NCBI GenBank assembly: GCA_036006525.1
Contig: DASYPP010000004.1
Coordinates: 1 to 64,000, forward strand
DNA from: DASYPP01 sp036006525
GTDB taxonomy: Bacteria; Gemmatimonadota; Gemmatimonadetes; Gemmatimonadales; GWC2-71-9
DNA length: 64,000 bases
Direction of reading: 5' to 3'
The position numbers were made by a program, and so were the translations under genes. Positions 7,842-17,204 of this stretch are shown here, one piece after another. The notes beneath the pieces were generated by a model that did not search any database, had not been told where the DNA came from, and saw only the letters and a list, made by a program, of their open reading frames with translations. The first letter of the stretch is position 1; each line of letters starts with the position of its first letter.

Positions 7842-9794
7842 ATGCGCCTGCCCGTCGGTCTGTTACTCGCCCCGTTGCTCGCCGCGCCGCTGCTTGCCCA
7901 GGTCCCGGAGCGCGCGGTGCGGAGAACCATTCCCATCCCCCGTTCCATGGAGCGGGCCTTCGCCGCCGGCACCCGCGACTCTTCCGGAATGCCGGGACCC
8001 CGGTACTGGCAGCTCTCCACCGACTACCGGATCGACGCGAAGCTCGACCCGGCCACCGCGATGGTGACCGGGCACGAGGTCGTGACGATCAAGAACCGCA
8101 GCGACAGCACGCTCCGCATGGTGGGGTTGCGGCTCTATCAGAACCGGTTTTCGCCCAACGTGGAGCGCGCCGAAACCGTGGTAGAGGTTACCGGCGGGTT
8201 GACCATCTCCCGCTTTGTCGCCAACGGGCGGCCGGTGGATGTCGCCACCCCGGCAGCCACCTGGAACAGGACCACGATCGTCATGGTTCCATTGACCGCT
8301 CCGATTGCGGCCGGCGCCACCGGGACGCTTGAGTTGGACTGGTCCTTTCGGGTTCCCCTGGTCCCCGACAACGAGCGAGGCGACCGGATGGGTCGCTGGG
8401 GGAATCGGCTCTTCCAGGTGGCGCAGTGGTATCCCCAGGTTGCCATGTACGACGATATCCGGGGCTGGGACCGCGAGCCCCATCTCGGGTCGGCGGAGTT
8501 CTACAACAATTTCGGGTCCTTCGACGTGCGACTCGATTTACCGGCGGGCTGGCTGGTGGGGGCCACCGGCCTGCTCCAGAACGGTGATTCGGTCCTGACG
8601 CCGGCTGTCAGGGAGCGTCTGGCGCGGGCGACCCGAAGCGACAGCCAGATCGTGATCGTCGGGAAGGACGACCGCGGAGCCGGCAAGGCGACGGCGGCGG
8701 GCGACCGGCTGGTCTGGCACTTCGTGGCCGACAGCGTGGCGGACTTTGCCTGGGCCGCCTCCAACGAGTTCGTCTGGGATGCCACCCGGGCCACCATTCC
8801 CGGCAAGGGACCGATCCCCATCAATCTGTTCTACCTGCCGGAGCACGATCATTACCAGGCCACCGGCGCCATGGCCCGGCACGCTCTGGAGTTCTACTCC
8901 AAGCTCTGGATGCCCTACGCCTTTCCCCAGTTCACCCAGGTGGACGGGCCCGAAGGCGGGATGGAATACCCCATGCTCACCATGAGTGGCCCCGGGTTCG
9001 GGGTGACCGATCACGAAATCGGCCACCAGTGGTGGCCCATGATGGTAGGCGTCAATGAAACCCAGTATGGCTGGATGGACGAGGGGTTCAATCAGTACAT
9101 GAACATTCTCTCCGGTGCCGCCAACCAGAACCGGGCGCCCAAGCTGGACAGCGTGGGAATGCAGTGGGGACGGGCCGCGGGATCCGAGGGAATGCCGCCC
9201 ATGATGTGGGACGGTAACTACGCCGGCCCGGCCTACGGATTCGTCACGTATGGCAAGGCCCCGATGATGCTCTCCGCTCTGGGCGGAGTCGTCGGCGACT
9301 CGGCGGTGACCCGTGCGATGAGCGAATACGCCAGGGCCTGGCGCTTCAAGCATCCCAGTCCATGGGACTACATGTTCTTCATGAATCGCGCCCTGCATCG
9401 CGACCTGGGCTGGTTCTGGTACTACTGGCTGTTCACCACCGAGTCGGTGGACGAGAGCATCGCGAGCGTGGCGACCCAGGGCGGCCGTACCCGGATTTCT
9501 GTCCGCCAAGGCGGCGAGATGCCGGCGCCCATCGTTCTCAAGCTGGATTTTGATTCGACCGGGCCCGCGATTCGACCCGCCCCGAACGCGGTGATCAACG
9601 GGAACAGCGCGGTGATTACCTATCCGGTAGATGTCTGGTTTGGCGGGAGGCGTACCTATGTGGCGGAGCTCAACTTCGGCAGTCGCAGGATTCTGCGGAT
9701 CACCCTGGACCCGCAGAGCCGGTTCCCTGATCGTGACGCGAAGGACAATGTGTGGCCGCGGGCCATCACTGCTGTAGCGGCGCCCAACCGATAG
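7842..9794 (+). CDS. Secreted M1-family zinc metallopeptidase
   Basis: 650 residues. Signal peptide (LPVGLLLAPLLAAPLLAQ), then the N-terminal beta-saddle typical of M1 peptidases, then the catalytic domain. Zinc site is HEIGHQWW (His391, Glu392, His395) with third ligand Glu414 in GWMDEGFNQYM, the exact H-E-x2-H-x18-E spacing. The GXMEN-like substrate motif reads GGMEYPM, as in exported M1 relatives. The family trims N-terminal residues or degrades peptides in the periplasm or outside. The stop codon lies at the left edge of hairpin A2, where it converges with the HD-GYP gene. Confidence 0.93.
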   Translation: MRLPVGLLLAPLLAAPLLAQVPERAVRRTIPIPRSMERAFAAGTRDSSGMPGPRYWQLSTDYRIDAKLDPATAMVTGHEVVTIKNRSDSTLRMVGLRLYQNRFSPNVERAETVVEVTGGLTISRFVANGRPVDVATPAATWNRTTIVMVPLTAPIAAGATGTLELDWSFRVPLVPDNERGDRMGRWGNRLFQVAQWYPQVAMYDDIRGWDREPHLGSAEFYNNFGSFDVRLDLPAGWLVGATGLLQNGDSVLTPAVRERLARATRSDSQIVIVGKDDRGAGKATAAGDRLVWHFVADSVADFAWAASNEFVWDATRATIPGKGPIPINLFYLPEHDHYQATGAMARHALEFYSKLWMPYAFPQFTQVDGPEGGMEYPMLTMSGPGFGVTDHEIGHQWWPMMVGVNETQYGWMDEGFNQYMNILSGAANQNRAPKLDSVGMQWGRAAGSEGMPPMMWDGNYAGPAYGFVTYGKAPMMLSALGGVVGDSAVTRAMSEYARAWRFKHPSPWDYMFFMNRALHRDLGWFWYYWLFTTESVDESIASVATQGGRTRISVRQGGEMPAPIVLKLDFDSTGPAIRPAPNAVINGNSAVITYPVDVWFGGRRTYVAELNFGSRRILRITLDPQSRFPDRDAKDNVWPRAITAVAAPNR

Positions 9795-10037
9795 GCGCTA
9801 CCGCTTCACCCCGGATGAACGCTGAAACGCGCCGATTGACTCGGGTGTAGATCCGGGGACTAACCACGGATAACAACCGAAACAAACGAATAACACACGG
9901 GCAAAGACAAAAGGAACCAGGCACTGTAGCTCAGTGCCTTATCCGTTAGTTACTCTTGTTATCCGTGGTTGGCATCTTGAATCGCAACCGAATGCGATCA
10001 GCACGTTTCCGCGTTGATCCGCGTTGAAGCGGTAGCG
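9795..10037. repeat. Intergenic hairpin element A2, nested four-block palindrome
   Basis: A single long imperfect palindrome beginning just after the M1 stop. Outer arms are 9796-9830 (cgctaccgcttcaccccgga..) and 10004-10037; inner arms are 9863-9877 (aaccacggataacaa) and 9957-9971; the apex is a perfect 8-bp stem, 9919-9926 aggcactg with 9932-9939. The right arm encodes the C-terminus of the HD-GYP protein. Same block types as A1. Confidence 0.85.
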
Positions 10038-11209
10038 TTACCGATCCGCGGGCTCCCGTCCTCCGCGATCCGCACGTACTGCCGGTTGGCTCCCCGCATC
10101 AGCGCCCCGAACGCCGCGACCATGTCGGCGTCGAAATCGGTGCCCGCTCCTTCCTCCAGGTAGGCCAGCGCCACCTCGCTGTCCCATGCTTCCCGGTAGG
10201 GCCGGTTGGTGCAGAGCGCGTCGTACACGTCGCACACGTGCACCAGGTTGCTGGCGGCGTGGCAACCGCGGTGATAGGTGAACCTGGGATATCCCTGGCC
10301 GTTGAGCAGGATGTGGTGTTCGTAGGCGACCACCGCCGCGAGATCCAGGTTCTGCTCCCGGGCCAGGAGGACCCGGGCGCCATCCACCGGATGCAGTTGC
10401 ATGACCTTCCGCTCTTCCGGGGTGTAGGGCCCGACCTTGTTGAGCACCTCGATCGGGACCCGCACCTTGCCCACGTCGTGCAGCAGCCCGGCCATTCCGA
10501 ACGCCCGCACATCCTTCGCGCTCAACCCCAGCTCTTCGGCGACCCCCATGGCCAGCACCGCGACATTGGCGGAGTGGGTCGTGGTGTATTGATCGTACTC
10601 CTTCAACTGGAGCAGGGGGAGCAGCACGCCGGCATCGCGGTGCATCGCCATGGACAGCGAACGCACCACGGCCTCGGCTTCCAGCAGGGGAATCCGGTCG
10701 TGTTCCGCCACCTCCTTGTGCATGTACTGGATGGCGTCGGCTTCGTCGTTCAGGTTGAACGCCATGGTGGCGGTGGTGACGGCGCGGAGCAGGTCCGCTG
10801 AGGTTGCGCCGGCAACCCGGATCGCGCCAAAACGGATGCTGGGCCGCGAGGTCTGTCGGGCTTCGGCCGTGTCCTGGGCGACGCCGTTGATCCGGTCCAG
10901 CGTGTTGACCATGAACTCTTCGAACTCGTCGCGGCCCACCGGGGCGGTGAACTCCAGCCGTTCGACACCGGCGCCGGCCAGCCGGGCGGTCCACGGCCAT
11001 CCGAGCAGATCGGTGAGAACCAGTTTTCCCTCGATGACTTCGTTGCCCACAAAAGAGAAGTGGACGGCGGGCTGTTCCTCCAGCAGGAGCAGGAGTTTCT
11101 CGTAGGCGTTGTCCACCACCCGTTCTCGCGCCGGGTGACCCCGCGGATACAACATCATAGAGGAAAGGCACTGGCCGATGGACAGCAGGGCGTTGACCGC
11201 GCAGCTCAT
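9998..11209 (-). CDS. HD-GYP domain phosphohydrolase with YPxxHP N-terminal domain
   Basis: 403 residues. The N-terminal part (about 10-115) carries MMLYPRGHPARERV and VIEGKLVLTD, a domain shared with the preceding HEAT protein. The C-terminal part is an HD-GYP domain: His-Asp at 244-245 (AGLLHDVGKVRVP), then AYEHHILLNGQGYPRF with the GYP signature. HD-GYP proteins hydrolyse cyclic di-GMP, so a c-di-GMP or related nucleotide role is likely. The ATG at 11209 overlaps the HEAT gene's TGA (ATGA), implying translational coupling. The last residues (NATASTRINAETC) are encoded by element A2 and so may be an acquired tail. Confidence 0.88.
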   Translation of the reverse strand: MSCAVNALLSIGQCLSSMMLYPRGHPARERVVDNAYEKLLLLLEEQPAVHFSFVGNEVIEGKLVLTDLLGWPWTARLAGAGVERLEFTAPVGRDEFEEFMVNTLDRINGVAQDTAEARQTSRPSIRFGAIRVAGATSADLLRAVTTATMAFNLNDEADAIQYMHKEVAEHDRIPLLEAEAVVRSLSMAMHRDAGVLLPLLQLKEYDQYTTTHSANVAVLAMGVAEELGLSAKDVRAFGMAGLLHDVGKVRVPIEVLNKVGPYTPEERKVMQLHPVDGARVLLAREQNLDLAAVVAYEHHILLNGQGYPRFTYHRGCHAASNLVHVCDVYDALCTNRPYREAWDSEVALAYLEEGAGTDFDADMVAAFGALMRGANRQYVRIAEDGSPRIGNATASTRINAETC

Positions 11210-13263
11210 TCCGCCCCTCCGCGCCGTACTGCCGTCCGGACCGCGTCATCCCGGCTCCGGGTGGCAAGGCGCACGACCTCGCGGGCCGCGGCATCGTCGG
11301 GCCAGGTGGTGGCGAGCACCGCGATGGCGGCCAGCAGCTCGGGGGATCGCTGGACCAGGCGCGGGGCCCGGAACCAACGCCGCTTGGCCATGGCTAATTC
11401 TATGAGACACGAACGGGCCGGTGTCGTCTTGACATGGGTCAAGGCCCGGATGGCCTGGACCCGGATCTCGGACGGCCATTCCCGGCGCCGGGCTACGGCG
11501 AGGACCGCGGAACCAGCGCCGGGCGGAAAGCGCTCCAGCGCGATGGTGAGGCCGATGCTCACGATCTGGGGGTCCAAGTCCCGTATCGCGTGTTGCACTG
11601 CCTCGTCGTACAGTTCCTCGGAGTTCCAGGCCAGCTTCAGCGCCTCGCGGCGAACCCGCGCGTCGCTGTGGGTGGTGTAGGGCATCGGAGAGAAACCGGG
11701 CGGCAAGGTGGGCAGGGTGCCGAGCAATCCCAGGAGATTGCGCTGCACGTACCACGCGGCATTGGGCAAGCGCTCGACGATCAGCGGGCCGATGTCGGCC
11801 CCGATGCGCCGGAGCCAGGTGACCAGCCGGCGGCGGACCGAGCGGGATTCCGCGACGATCAACGCCTCGAGCATGGGAACCGCGGCCCGGGGACCCAGGC
11901 GGGAGATCAATTCCTCGACCGCCTCGGCATCCAGGTCATCGTGCTGCAGCAGGATTTCCAGTGCGGAGGGGGTGGCGAGGTGGTTCCAGATCGCCTCCAC
12001 CGCCGCCGAGCGCGTACTCTCGCGCAACAGCTCCATCAGGGTCCTCACCTCACCGCGATCGAGCAGGTCATTGATCGCATCGCGAAGCATGCCGCCCACC
12101 ACCCCGATTTCCAGGCTCATCTGCACGATGCGGAGGGCGGCCTGCTCCTGCGGCAACTCGCGCGCCTGCCCCAACCGCCCCTCGGCCACCCGGTCCAGCA
12201 GCCCGGTGTGAGCGAGCGGGTTGGGATTCTCCAGCGTCCAGTCATCCAGCAGCCGGCGCACCGTCTCCCGCACGGCGATATCGGCCTCGGCGCGCACTCG
12301 CTCGGGGCCGTCCGACGTGCCCTGTAACGCGAGCTTGTTCAGCATCCGGAGCAAGGTATGGGACATGGTCTGCCGGCCGGCGTTGGCGGCCGCCTGCAGG
12401 ATCATCACGACCGTGTTGACCGGCAGGTCGCGGTTGACCATCGAAAGCAATTCTTCCCGCTGCTCCAGGGTCGAGCCGAGGACCAGGAGGCGTTCCAGGG
12501 TCTCGGCATCGAGCGCTCCCAGCAGCTCGTTGAACCGGGCAGTCAGCGGGGTGACTTCGCCGGCTGGTGCCCGGGGGATTTCCCGGCCCAGCTGGAGCAG
12601 GTAATCCACGATGACCCGGTCGTACTTCGCGTCTTCCCGTCGCTGGGCAATGGCTTGGGCCACCTGGGCAGCGTCTACCCCCGGTTCAACCTCGGCATCG
12701 CCCATCAGTGCCGCGGCGGCCAGGGCCATCCAGAGTCTCTGGGTCGTGCCGGCTTCGGAAAGCCTGGCTTCCGGCGAGAACCCGATCCCGCCTTCCGCGT
12801 CGTCGGCCAGGCGGAGCTGGTCGTAGGTCTGGCCATCGAGCCGGATGTGGGCCCAGCGCTGCTGGAACTGTTCCGTCTCCAGGCCCAGGGGTTTCTCGGC
12901 CCGGCGCGCGGCGGCAATTTCCTCGACCAGGTCCTCCAGTTCGTGGGAACCCACACCGCGCCAGAATCGCACGGCTCCCAGCTGCTGCCGGTGGAACTGT
13001 CGAGCCAGGTCCCTCAGGACGGCATGGTTGGGATCGGTAAAGGTGCCGTCGATCAGCAGCCGGTCCCCGGCAACCCGCACGACAAAGGTCTCCCGGTCGA
13101 GCAGGAGCGTGTTGAGGCGAAAGACCGTCGCGCTGGCGGCCGAAGTGAGCACCGGGTGATTGGCGGGATAGGAGCCATGCTGGTGGATGTAGATGGAAAA
13201 CTGGACCAGGAAGGCTGACACTTCTGGCGACAGAACTGTCCGCACGCCAGGCGCATGCGTCAC
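11206..13263 (-). CDS. HEAT-repeat protein with YPxxHP N-terminal domain
   Basis: 685 residues. Residues about 15-115 hold GSYPANHPVL, DRLLIDGTFTD and LGAVRFWRGVGSHELEDLV, the same domain as in the downstream HD-GYP protein (YPxxHP, then an E/DG turn, then GV-x-EL). The remainder is helical-repeat sequence (for example LGPRAAVPMLEALIVAESRS and REALKLAWNSEELYDEAVQ), consistent with a HEAT/armadillo scaffold. There is no signal peptide, so it is cytoplasmic. It is first gene of a coupled pair, and the two proteins probably work together in nucleotide signalling; the shared domain suggests hetero-association. The family name of the N-terminal domain is not known to me. Confidence 0.7.
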   Translation of the reverse strand: MTHAPGVRTVLSPEVSAFLVQFSIYIHQHGSYPANHPVLTSAASATVFRLNTLLLDRETFVVRVAGDRLLIDGTFTDPNHAVLRDLARQFHRQQLGAVRFWRGVGSHELEDLVEEIAAARRAEKPLGLETEQFQQRWAHIRLDGQTYDQLRLADDAEGGIGFSPEARLSEAGTTQRLWMALAAAALMGDAEVEPGVDAAQVAQAIAQRREDAKYDRVIVDYLLQLGREIPRAPAGEVTPLTARFNELLGALDAETLERLLVLGSTLEQREELLSMVNRDLPVNTVVMILQAAANAGRQTMSHTLLRMLNKLALQGTSDGPERVRAEADIAVRETVRRLLDDWTLENPNPLAHTGLLDRVAEGRLGQARELPQEQAALRIVQMSLEIGVVGGMLRDAINDLLDRGEVRTLMELLRESTRSAAVEAIWNHLATPSALEILLQHDDLDAEAVEELISRLGPRAAVPMLEALIVAESRSVRRRLVTWLRRIGADIGPLIVERLPNAAWYVQRNLLGLLGTLPTLPPGFSPMPYTTHSDARVRREALKLAWNSEELYDEAVQHAIRDLDPQIVSIGLTIALERFPPGAGSAVLAVARRREWPSEIRVQAIRALTHVKTTPARSCLIELAMAKRRWFRAPRLVQRSPELLAAIAVLATTWPDDAAAREVVRLATRSRDDAVRTAVRRGGAE

Positions 13264-13397
13264 AATGGACTAGGGCGGGGTGGCGAGGGTCGTCGCATTT
13301 TCCTTCGAATTGTCGGGGAGGCTTGACTAATGTATCGTGCTAGCTCGATCTACGTCAAATAGTTACAAGTGGATTCCTGAGGGGGCTGTGAAATCTT

Positions 13398-14165
13398 TTG
13401 ACACTATTTGAGCTAGGTTTGGTCCTGGTGGCCGCCGCCTTGGGAGGCGCCGTCAATTCCATCGCCGGTGGCGGCACTCTCATCACCTTTCCCGCCATCG
13501 TGGCGCTCGGCGTTCCGCCTCTGGTGGCCAATGCCACCAGCACGGTTGCGCTCTGGCCGGCCGCGGTGGGCAGCATGTGGGGCTATCGCACCTACCTCAC
13601 CGAGGTTAGGCCCTGGGTGATTCGTTTCGCAGTCCCCAGCCTGCTGGGCGGCGCCCTCGGCGCCTGGCTGCTGCTTCACACCAGCGCCAGGGCGTTCGAC
13701 CGAATCGTTCCATTCCTCGTCCTGGCCGCCACCCTGCTATTCCTCCTCCAGGAGACGCTCGTCAAGCGCCGGAGCCAGAGCCCGGCCGCCGAAGCCGAAG
13801 CGGTACCCGAGCATCCCCGCTGGTGGTTTCTGGCCGCCCAGTTCCTGGTGGGAGTCTACGGAGGGTATTTCGGGGCAGGCATCGGAATCCTGATGCTGGC
13901 CGTGCTGGGGATCATGGGATTTCGGAACATTCACACGATGAACGGGCTCAAGAACTGGGGCGGCCTCCTCATGAATGCGGTGGCGGCGATCATGTTTGCG
14001 GCGAGCGGAATCGTAAACTGGCAGGTAGCGCTGGCCATGGCCGCCGGCGGTATCATCGGGGGGTACGGTGGTGCCCGGCTGGCTCAACGGGTGGGACAGG
14101 CCCCGGTTCGCCGGGCCATCACGGTCATCGGGCTCGCGGCATTCGTCTACTTGTTGGTTCGATAG
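13398..14165 (+). CDS. TauE/SafE (TSUP) family membrane transporter
   Basis: 255-residue integral membrane protein with about eight hydrophobic segments in the two-repeat TSUP pattern. The hallmark N-terminal motif GGAVNSIAGGGTLITFPAI is present, and the second repeat has GVYGGYFGAGIGILML. TSUP proteins export or import sulfite, sulfoacetate and other small organosulfur or carboxylate anions; the substrate here is unknown. The start is TTG at 13398; no in-frame ATG or GTG gives a complete first helix. A G-rich stretch at 13379-13385 could serve for ribosome binding although the spacing is long. Single-gene unit. Confidence 0.88.
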   Translation: MTLFELGLVLVAAALGGAVNSIAGGGTLITFPAIVALGVPPLVANATSTVALWPAAVGSMWGYRTYLTEVRPWVIRFAVPSLLGGALGAWLLLHTSARAFDRIVPFLVLAATLLFLLQETLVKRRSQSPAAEAEAVPEHPRWWFLAAQFLVGVYGGYFGAGIGILMLAVLGIMGFRNIHTMNGLKNWGGLLMNAVAAIMFAASGIVNWQVALAMAAGGIIGGYGGARLAQRVGQAPVRRAITVIGLAAFVYLLVR

Positions 14166-14169
14166 CCGG

Positions 14170-14185
14170 TGTGATTTTCGTCACG
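14170..14185. promoter_or_regulatory. CRP/FNR-like operator
   Basis: TGTGA-N6-TCACG, one mismatch from the CRP half-site palindrome, 98 bases upstream of the small gene at 14283. A second site of the same form lies before atpA. A short stem ttttcc/ggaaaa follows at about 14192-14206. Confidence 0.4.
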
Positions 14186-14282
14186 ACAAATTTTTCCGCC
14201 GGAAAATATTCTAGCTGCCTTATTAGCGCGGTGGTTGCACCGAAGGTCACCGTCGAACCTTCAACACCTGGTGAATTCGTCC

Positions 14283-14576
14283 ATGGGAATCCTCAACTTG
14301 AAGCCGGGGCAGCAGTCGCCTAACGGTCTCGGGCTGTACGCCCAGGTGCGTCCCTCATCAGTGGCAAAGTACCCGTTCCTGGAGCTGGATCGCTGGTACC
14401 GGGTTCGCAAGCAGGATCATGGCGGTTGCTTCATCGAGATGGATGGGGCCCAGATGTATCTCAAGATCGGCCATTACGTTTGCCGGGAAGGCCGGCGGGG
14501 AGCGGACCGGCTGGCCCGGGTCCCAGCCCTCGGCGCAACCGTGGCGGAACCCTCGATCGAGCTGCCCGGTAGATAA
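14283..14576 (+). CDS. Small protein of unknown function
   Basis: 97 residues, not recognised. The central part (YPFLELDRWYRVRKQDHGGC, then FIEMDGAQMYLKIGHYVC) looks like a compact beta-rich fold with two conserved-looking cysteines; there is no signal peptide or membrane segment. The start at ATG 14283 leaves out 16 upstream codons that look non-coding. Codon use (third-position G/C) is like that of neighbouring genes, which supports a real gene. A CRP/FNR-like palindrome lies upstream. Monocistronic, ending before hairpin element B. Confidence 0.55.
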   Translation: MGILNLKPGQQSPNGLGLYAQVRPSSVAKYPFLELDRWYRVRKQDHGGCFIEMDGAQMYLKIGHYVCREGRRGADRLARVPALGATVAEPSIELPGR

Positions 14577-14708
14577 GCCGGGACGGCGAAGCGGCTGGGA
14601 GTCAGTCACAGCGGGGATGCTCCCAGCCGGTTTCACTCCTCACTTGCAGGCTTCCAGCCAGTTCGCCCAGGTTACCCTGGACTCCGATTTGTAGGTACAC
14701 GCCCAGCC

Positions 14709-14858
14709 AATCCACAGATTACTCAGATTACGCCAGATTACTCGGATTACGCCAGATTACTCGGATTGCGCCGATTCGCGAATTTGGTAAGGGCGTAATC
14801 GGCGTAATCGGTGTAATCGGCGCAATCTGTGGATTGATCTGTGCAATCTGCGGATTGT
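14709..14858. repeat. Intergenic hairpin element B (gtaatcggc unit)
   Basis: Left arm 14709-14779 repeats cagattactcggattacgc; right arm 14780-14858 repeats gtaatcggc and ends gcaatctgcggatt. The apex is the palindrome attcgcgaat (14774-14783). The right edge lies 2 bases from the tRNA-Arg 3' end. It fills most of the 14577-14859 spacer; nothing else is seen there. Confidence 0.85.
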
Positions 14859-14859
14859 A

Positions 14860-14933
14860 TGGGCCCGGCGCGACTCGAACGCGCGACCTCTTGCTCCGGA
14901 GGCAAGCGCTCTATCCAACTGAGCTACGGACCC
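14860..14933 (-). tRNA. tRNA-Arg (CCG)
   Basis: Cloverleaf on the minus strand. Acceptor GGGTCCG pairs with CGGGCCC, the anticodon arm is CTTGC-CTCCGGA-GCAAG with anticodon CCG, and the T arm is present (GTTCGAGTC). Discriminator A. No CCA is encoded. The 288 bases to the right (14934-15221) show no gene or clear structure. Confidence 0.95.
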
Positions 14934-15221
14934 GGTTTGGGGCCTGAGAATTTCGCCCCCACACCCCTCGAAAGCAAGTCCTGCCGACTCATCCCATCGT
15001 CCAAGCCTGCAAACACTTAGGACCCCATTCCAACCTCGAATTGCCCAGGCACTCACCGGACCTCGTTGGCCCCAGCTACCGCTTGATTGGCTTGGGGCTC
15101 CGGGAAAGCAGAGAATCCGTCCCGCGATGGCCCCAATCCGCCCTTAACTCTACTCAAGTAACCCGGGACACGGCCGATATATGACATAGGAGTGAATTAA
15201 TCAGCAACAATAACGGCGGAG

Positions 15222-17204
15222 ATGCCTTTGAATGACCTGGCAGGCCAATCTCGAAGTCGAGTGCGGAAGTGGCTCACCGGAGTCGCGTTGGTACTGTGCC
15301 TCATACCGTCCCGAGCGACGGCGCAGGATTCCTCCCAGAGTGAAGTCCGGGCTCTCGATGCCCTCCTCAATACGCCGGTCAGCACCGCGGCCAAGTATGC
15401 GCAGGGTGTGCGGCAGGTCGCCGGGTCGGTCACCATCGTGACCGCCGAGGACATCCGGCGCTTCGGCTACCGATCACTCGAAGAAGTGCTGCAGGGTGCG
15501 GCCGGCTTCTATCTGACCTACAACCGGCAGTACACCTACGTCGGCGTTCGCGGCTTCGGCCGCTCCAACGATCACAACAACCGCATCCTGCTGCTTCTCG
15601 ACGGCCACACGGTGAACGAAGGGCTGGAGGGATCGAGCCAGATCGGCGCGTCCATGGTGCTTGACCTCTCCATGGTGAAACGGATCGAGATCCTGCGCGG
15701 ACCGGCCTCGGCGTTGTACGGCACCGGGGCGCTCCTCGCGGTCGTCAACGTCATCACCGAATCGGACGAGTCCGCCCAGGTCCAGGCCAGGGCCGGAGTA
15801 GGGGCCGACGGCTATCACGAAGCTTCGGTCACTGCCGGCACCCACCTTGGCGCCGCCCACCTGGAGGTTTCCGGAACCTGGGACCAGCGGGATGGAAAGG
15901 ATCTCTTCTATCCCGAGTTCGACACTCCCGCCACCAACAACGGGATCGCACGAGGGCTGGATTGGGCGGAGCGCTCCGGATTCTACGCTACCGTCCGAAT
16001 GGGATCGTTCAGCCTCCGGGGCCGCTATGGCCGCAGCGCCAAAGGGCTTCCCACCGGGGCCTATGGTTCGGCCTTCAACAATCCCGGTACCGAGACGACC
16101 GATGAGTCGGGCTTCGCCGAGCTGATGTATGAGCACGATCTCTCCGACAACAAGCATCTCTCGGTCCGGACCTTCGTGGATGCCTTCGCGGTCACCGGGC
16201 GCGTCTTCACCGGAGCTCCCACTCAACTCCTGGGGCACAATCAGGTAATCGGCGGCGAAGCCGCTTTTCGCTGGGAGCCCGTCGCCAGCAGCCGGCTCAC
16301 CCTGGGGGTGGAGTATCGCAACAACACCACGGCCAGGTTGCAGCTCAAACTCCCCGGGTTCGGTCTCACCTTGATTGATCAGCCATTCTCGGTAGTGTCG
16401 CTCTACGCCCAGGAAGACTGGCAGGTCACGCCCAAGCTGTCGATCCTGGCCGGCTTCCGGCATGACATGAATTCGGTGACCAGCTCGGCGACTACGCCGC
16501 GCATCGCGGCCATTTACGATCCGTGGAAAGGCACGACGCTGAAGGCCATGTATGGCCAGGCGTTTCGGGCGGCCACACCCCTGGAGGACGGCACCCGGCT
16601 GACCGGGGCGACCGGCCACCTCTCACCGGAGCGGCTCCAGATGGCGGAGCTGATCTGGATCCAGCGGCTGACCGAGGGATTGGCCCTGACCAGCTCGGTC
16701 TATCAGTACCGGGTGGATCACCTGATTGACGAGGTGGCGGATTCACTCCAGCCGCTGGCCTATGACAATCGGGGCCGGGTCCAGGCCCGCGGGGTGGAGG
16801 TGGTACTCGACCTGCGGCCGTCTCCGGACACGCGTGGCTATCTCAGCTTCTCCGAGCAGCGAGCGGTAGATGAGCAGGGCGCCAACAAGGGTCAGGTCTT
16901 GAACAACTCGCCGGAACAACTCCTCAAGGCTGGCTTCTCGACGAACCTGGGTCCGAGAATCTCCGCGGGAGCCCAACTGGCCGGAGAATCCTCCCGACTC
17001 ACCCGGAACGGCAACAAGACCGACGCCGTCCTGCTCGCCGACATGAACCTGCTGTTCCGGCCGTTCTCCTTTTTCGAAGTCGGTTTGCGGGTGGCTAACC
17101 TGTTTGATACCCGGTATGCCCATCCCGCCGGAGTTGAGCTGCGGCAGGACACGATCGAGCAGGACGGGCGCATGTGGTCGCTCTATGTGACCTCCCGGTT
17201 CTGA
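15222..17204 (+). CDS. TonB-dependent outer-membrane receptor 1
   Basis: 660 residues. Signal peptide (WLTGVALVLCLIPSRATAQ), plug domain, then a 22-strand barrel ending in the outer-membrane signature SLYVTSRF. The plug begins NTPVSTAAKYAQGVRQVAGS and has SVTIVTAEDIRRFGY and GVRGFGR, closely shared with the other two receptors here. It imports a ligand too large for porins with energy from TonB-ExbBD, whose genes are not in the window. It is first gene of a coupled operon (TGATG overlap with receptor 2). ATG 15222 has a purine-rich GGCGGAG directly upstream but with tight spacing; GTG 15261 is a possible alternative. Confidence 0.93.
   Translation: MPLNDLAGQSRSRVRKWLTGVALVLCLIPSRATAQDSSQSEVRALDALLNTPVSTAAKYAQGVRQVAGSVTIVTAEDIRRFGYRSLEEVLQGAAGFYLTYNRQYTYVGVRGFGRSNDHNNRILLLLDGHTVNEGLEGSSQIGASMVLDLSMVKRIEILRGPASALYGTGALLAVVNVITESDESAQVQARAGVGADGYHEASVTAGTHLGAAHLEVSGTWDQRDGKDLFYPEFDTPATNNGIARGLDWAERSGFYATVRMGSFSLRGRYGRSAKGLPTGAYGSAFNNPGTETTDESGFAELMYEHDLSDNKHLSVRTFVDAFAVTGRVFTGAPTQLLGHNQVIGGEAAFRWEPVASSRLTLGVEYRNNTTARLQLKLPGFGLTLIDQPFSVVSLYAQEDWQVTPKLSILAGFRHDMNSVTSSATTPRIAAIYDPWKGTTLKAMYGQAFRAATPLEDGTRLTGATGHLSPERLQMAELIWIQRLTEGLALTSSVYQYRVDHLIDEVADSLQPLAYDNRGRVQARGVEVVLDLRPSPDTRGYLSFSEQRAVDEQGANKGQVLNNSPEQLLKAGFSTNLGPRISAGAQLAGESSRLTRNGNKTDAVLLADMNLLFRPFSFFEVGLRVANLFDTRYAHPAGVELRQDTIEQDGRMWSLYVTSRF

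Noticed and set aside
14942..15056. Coding sequence between tRNA-Arg and the first receptor
   Set aside because: The only frame runs through the tRNA and element B; no ribosome site or family match.
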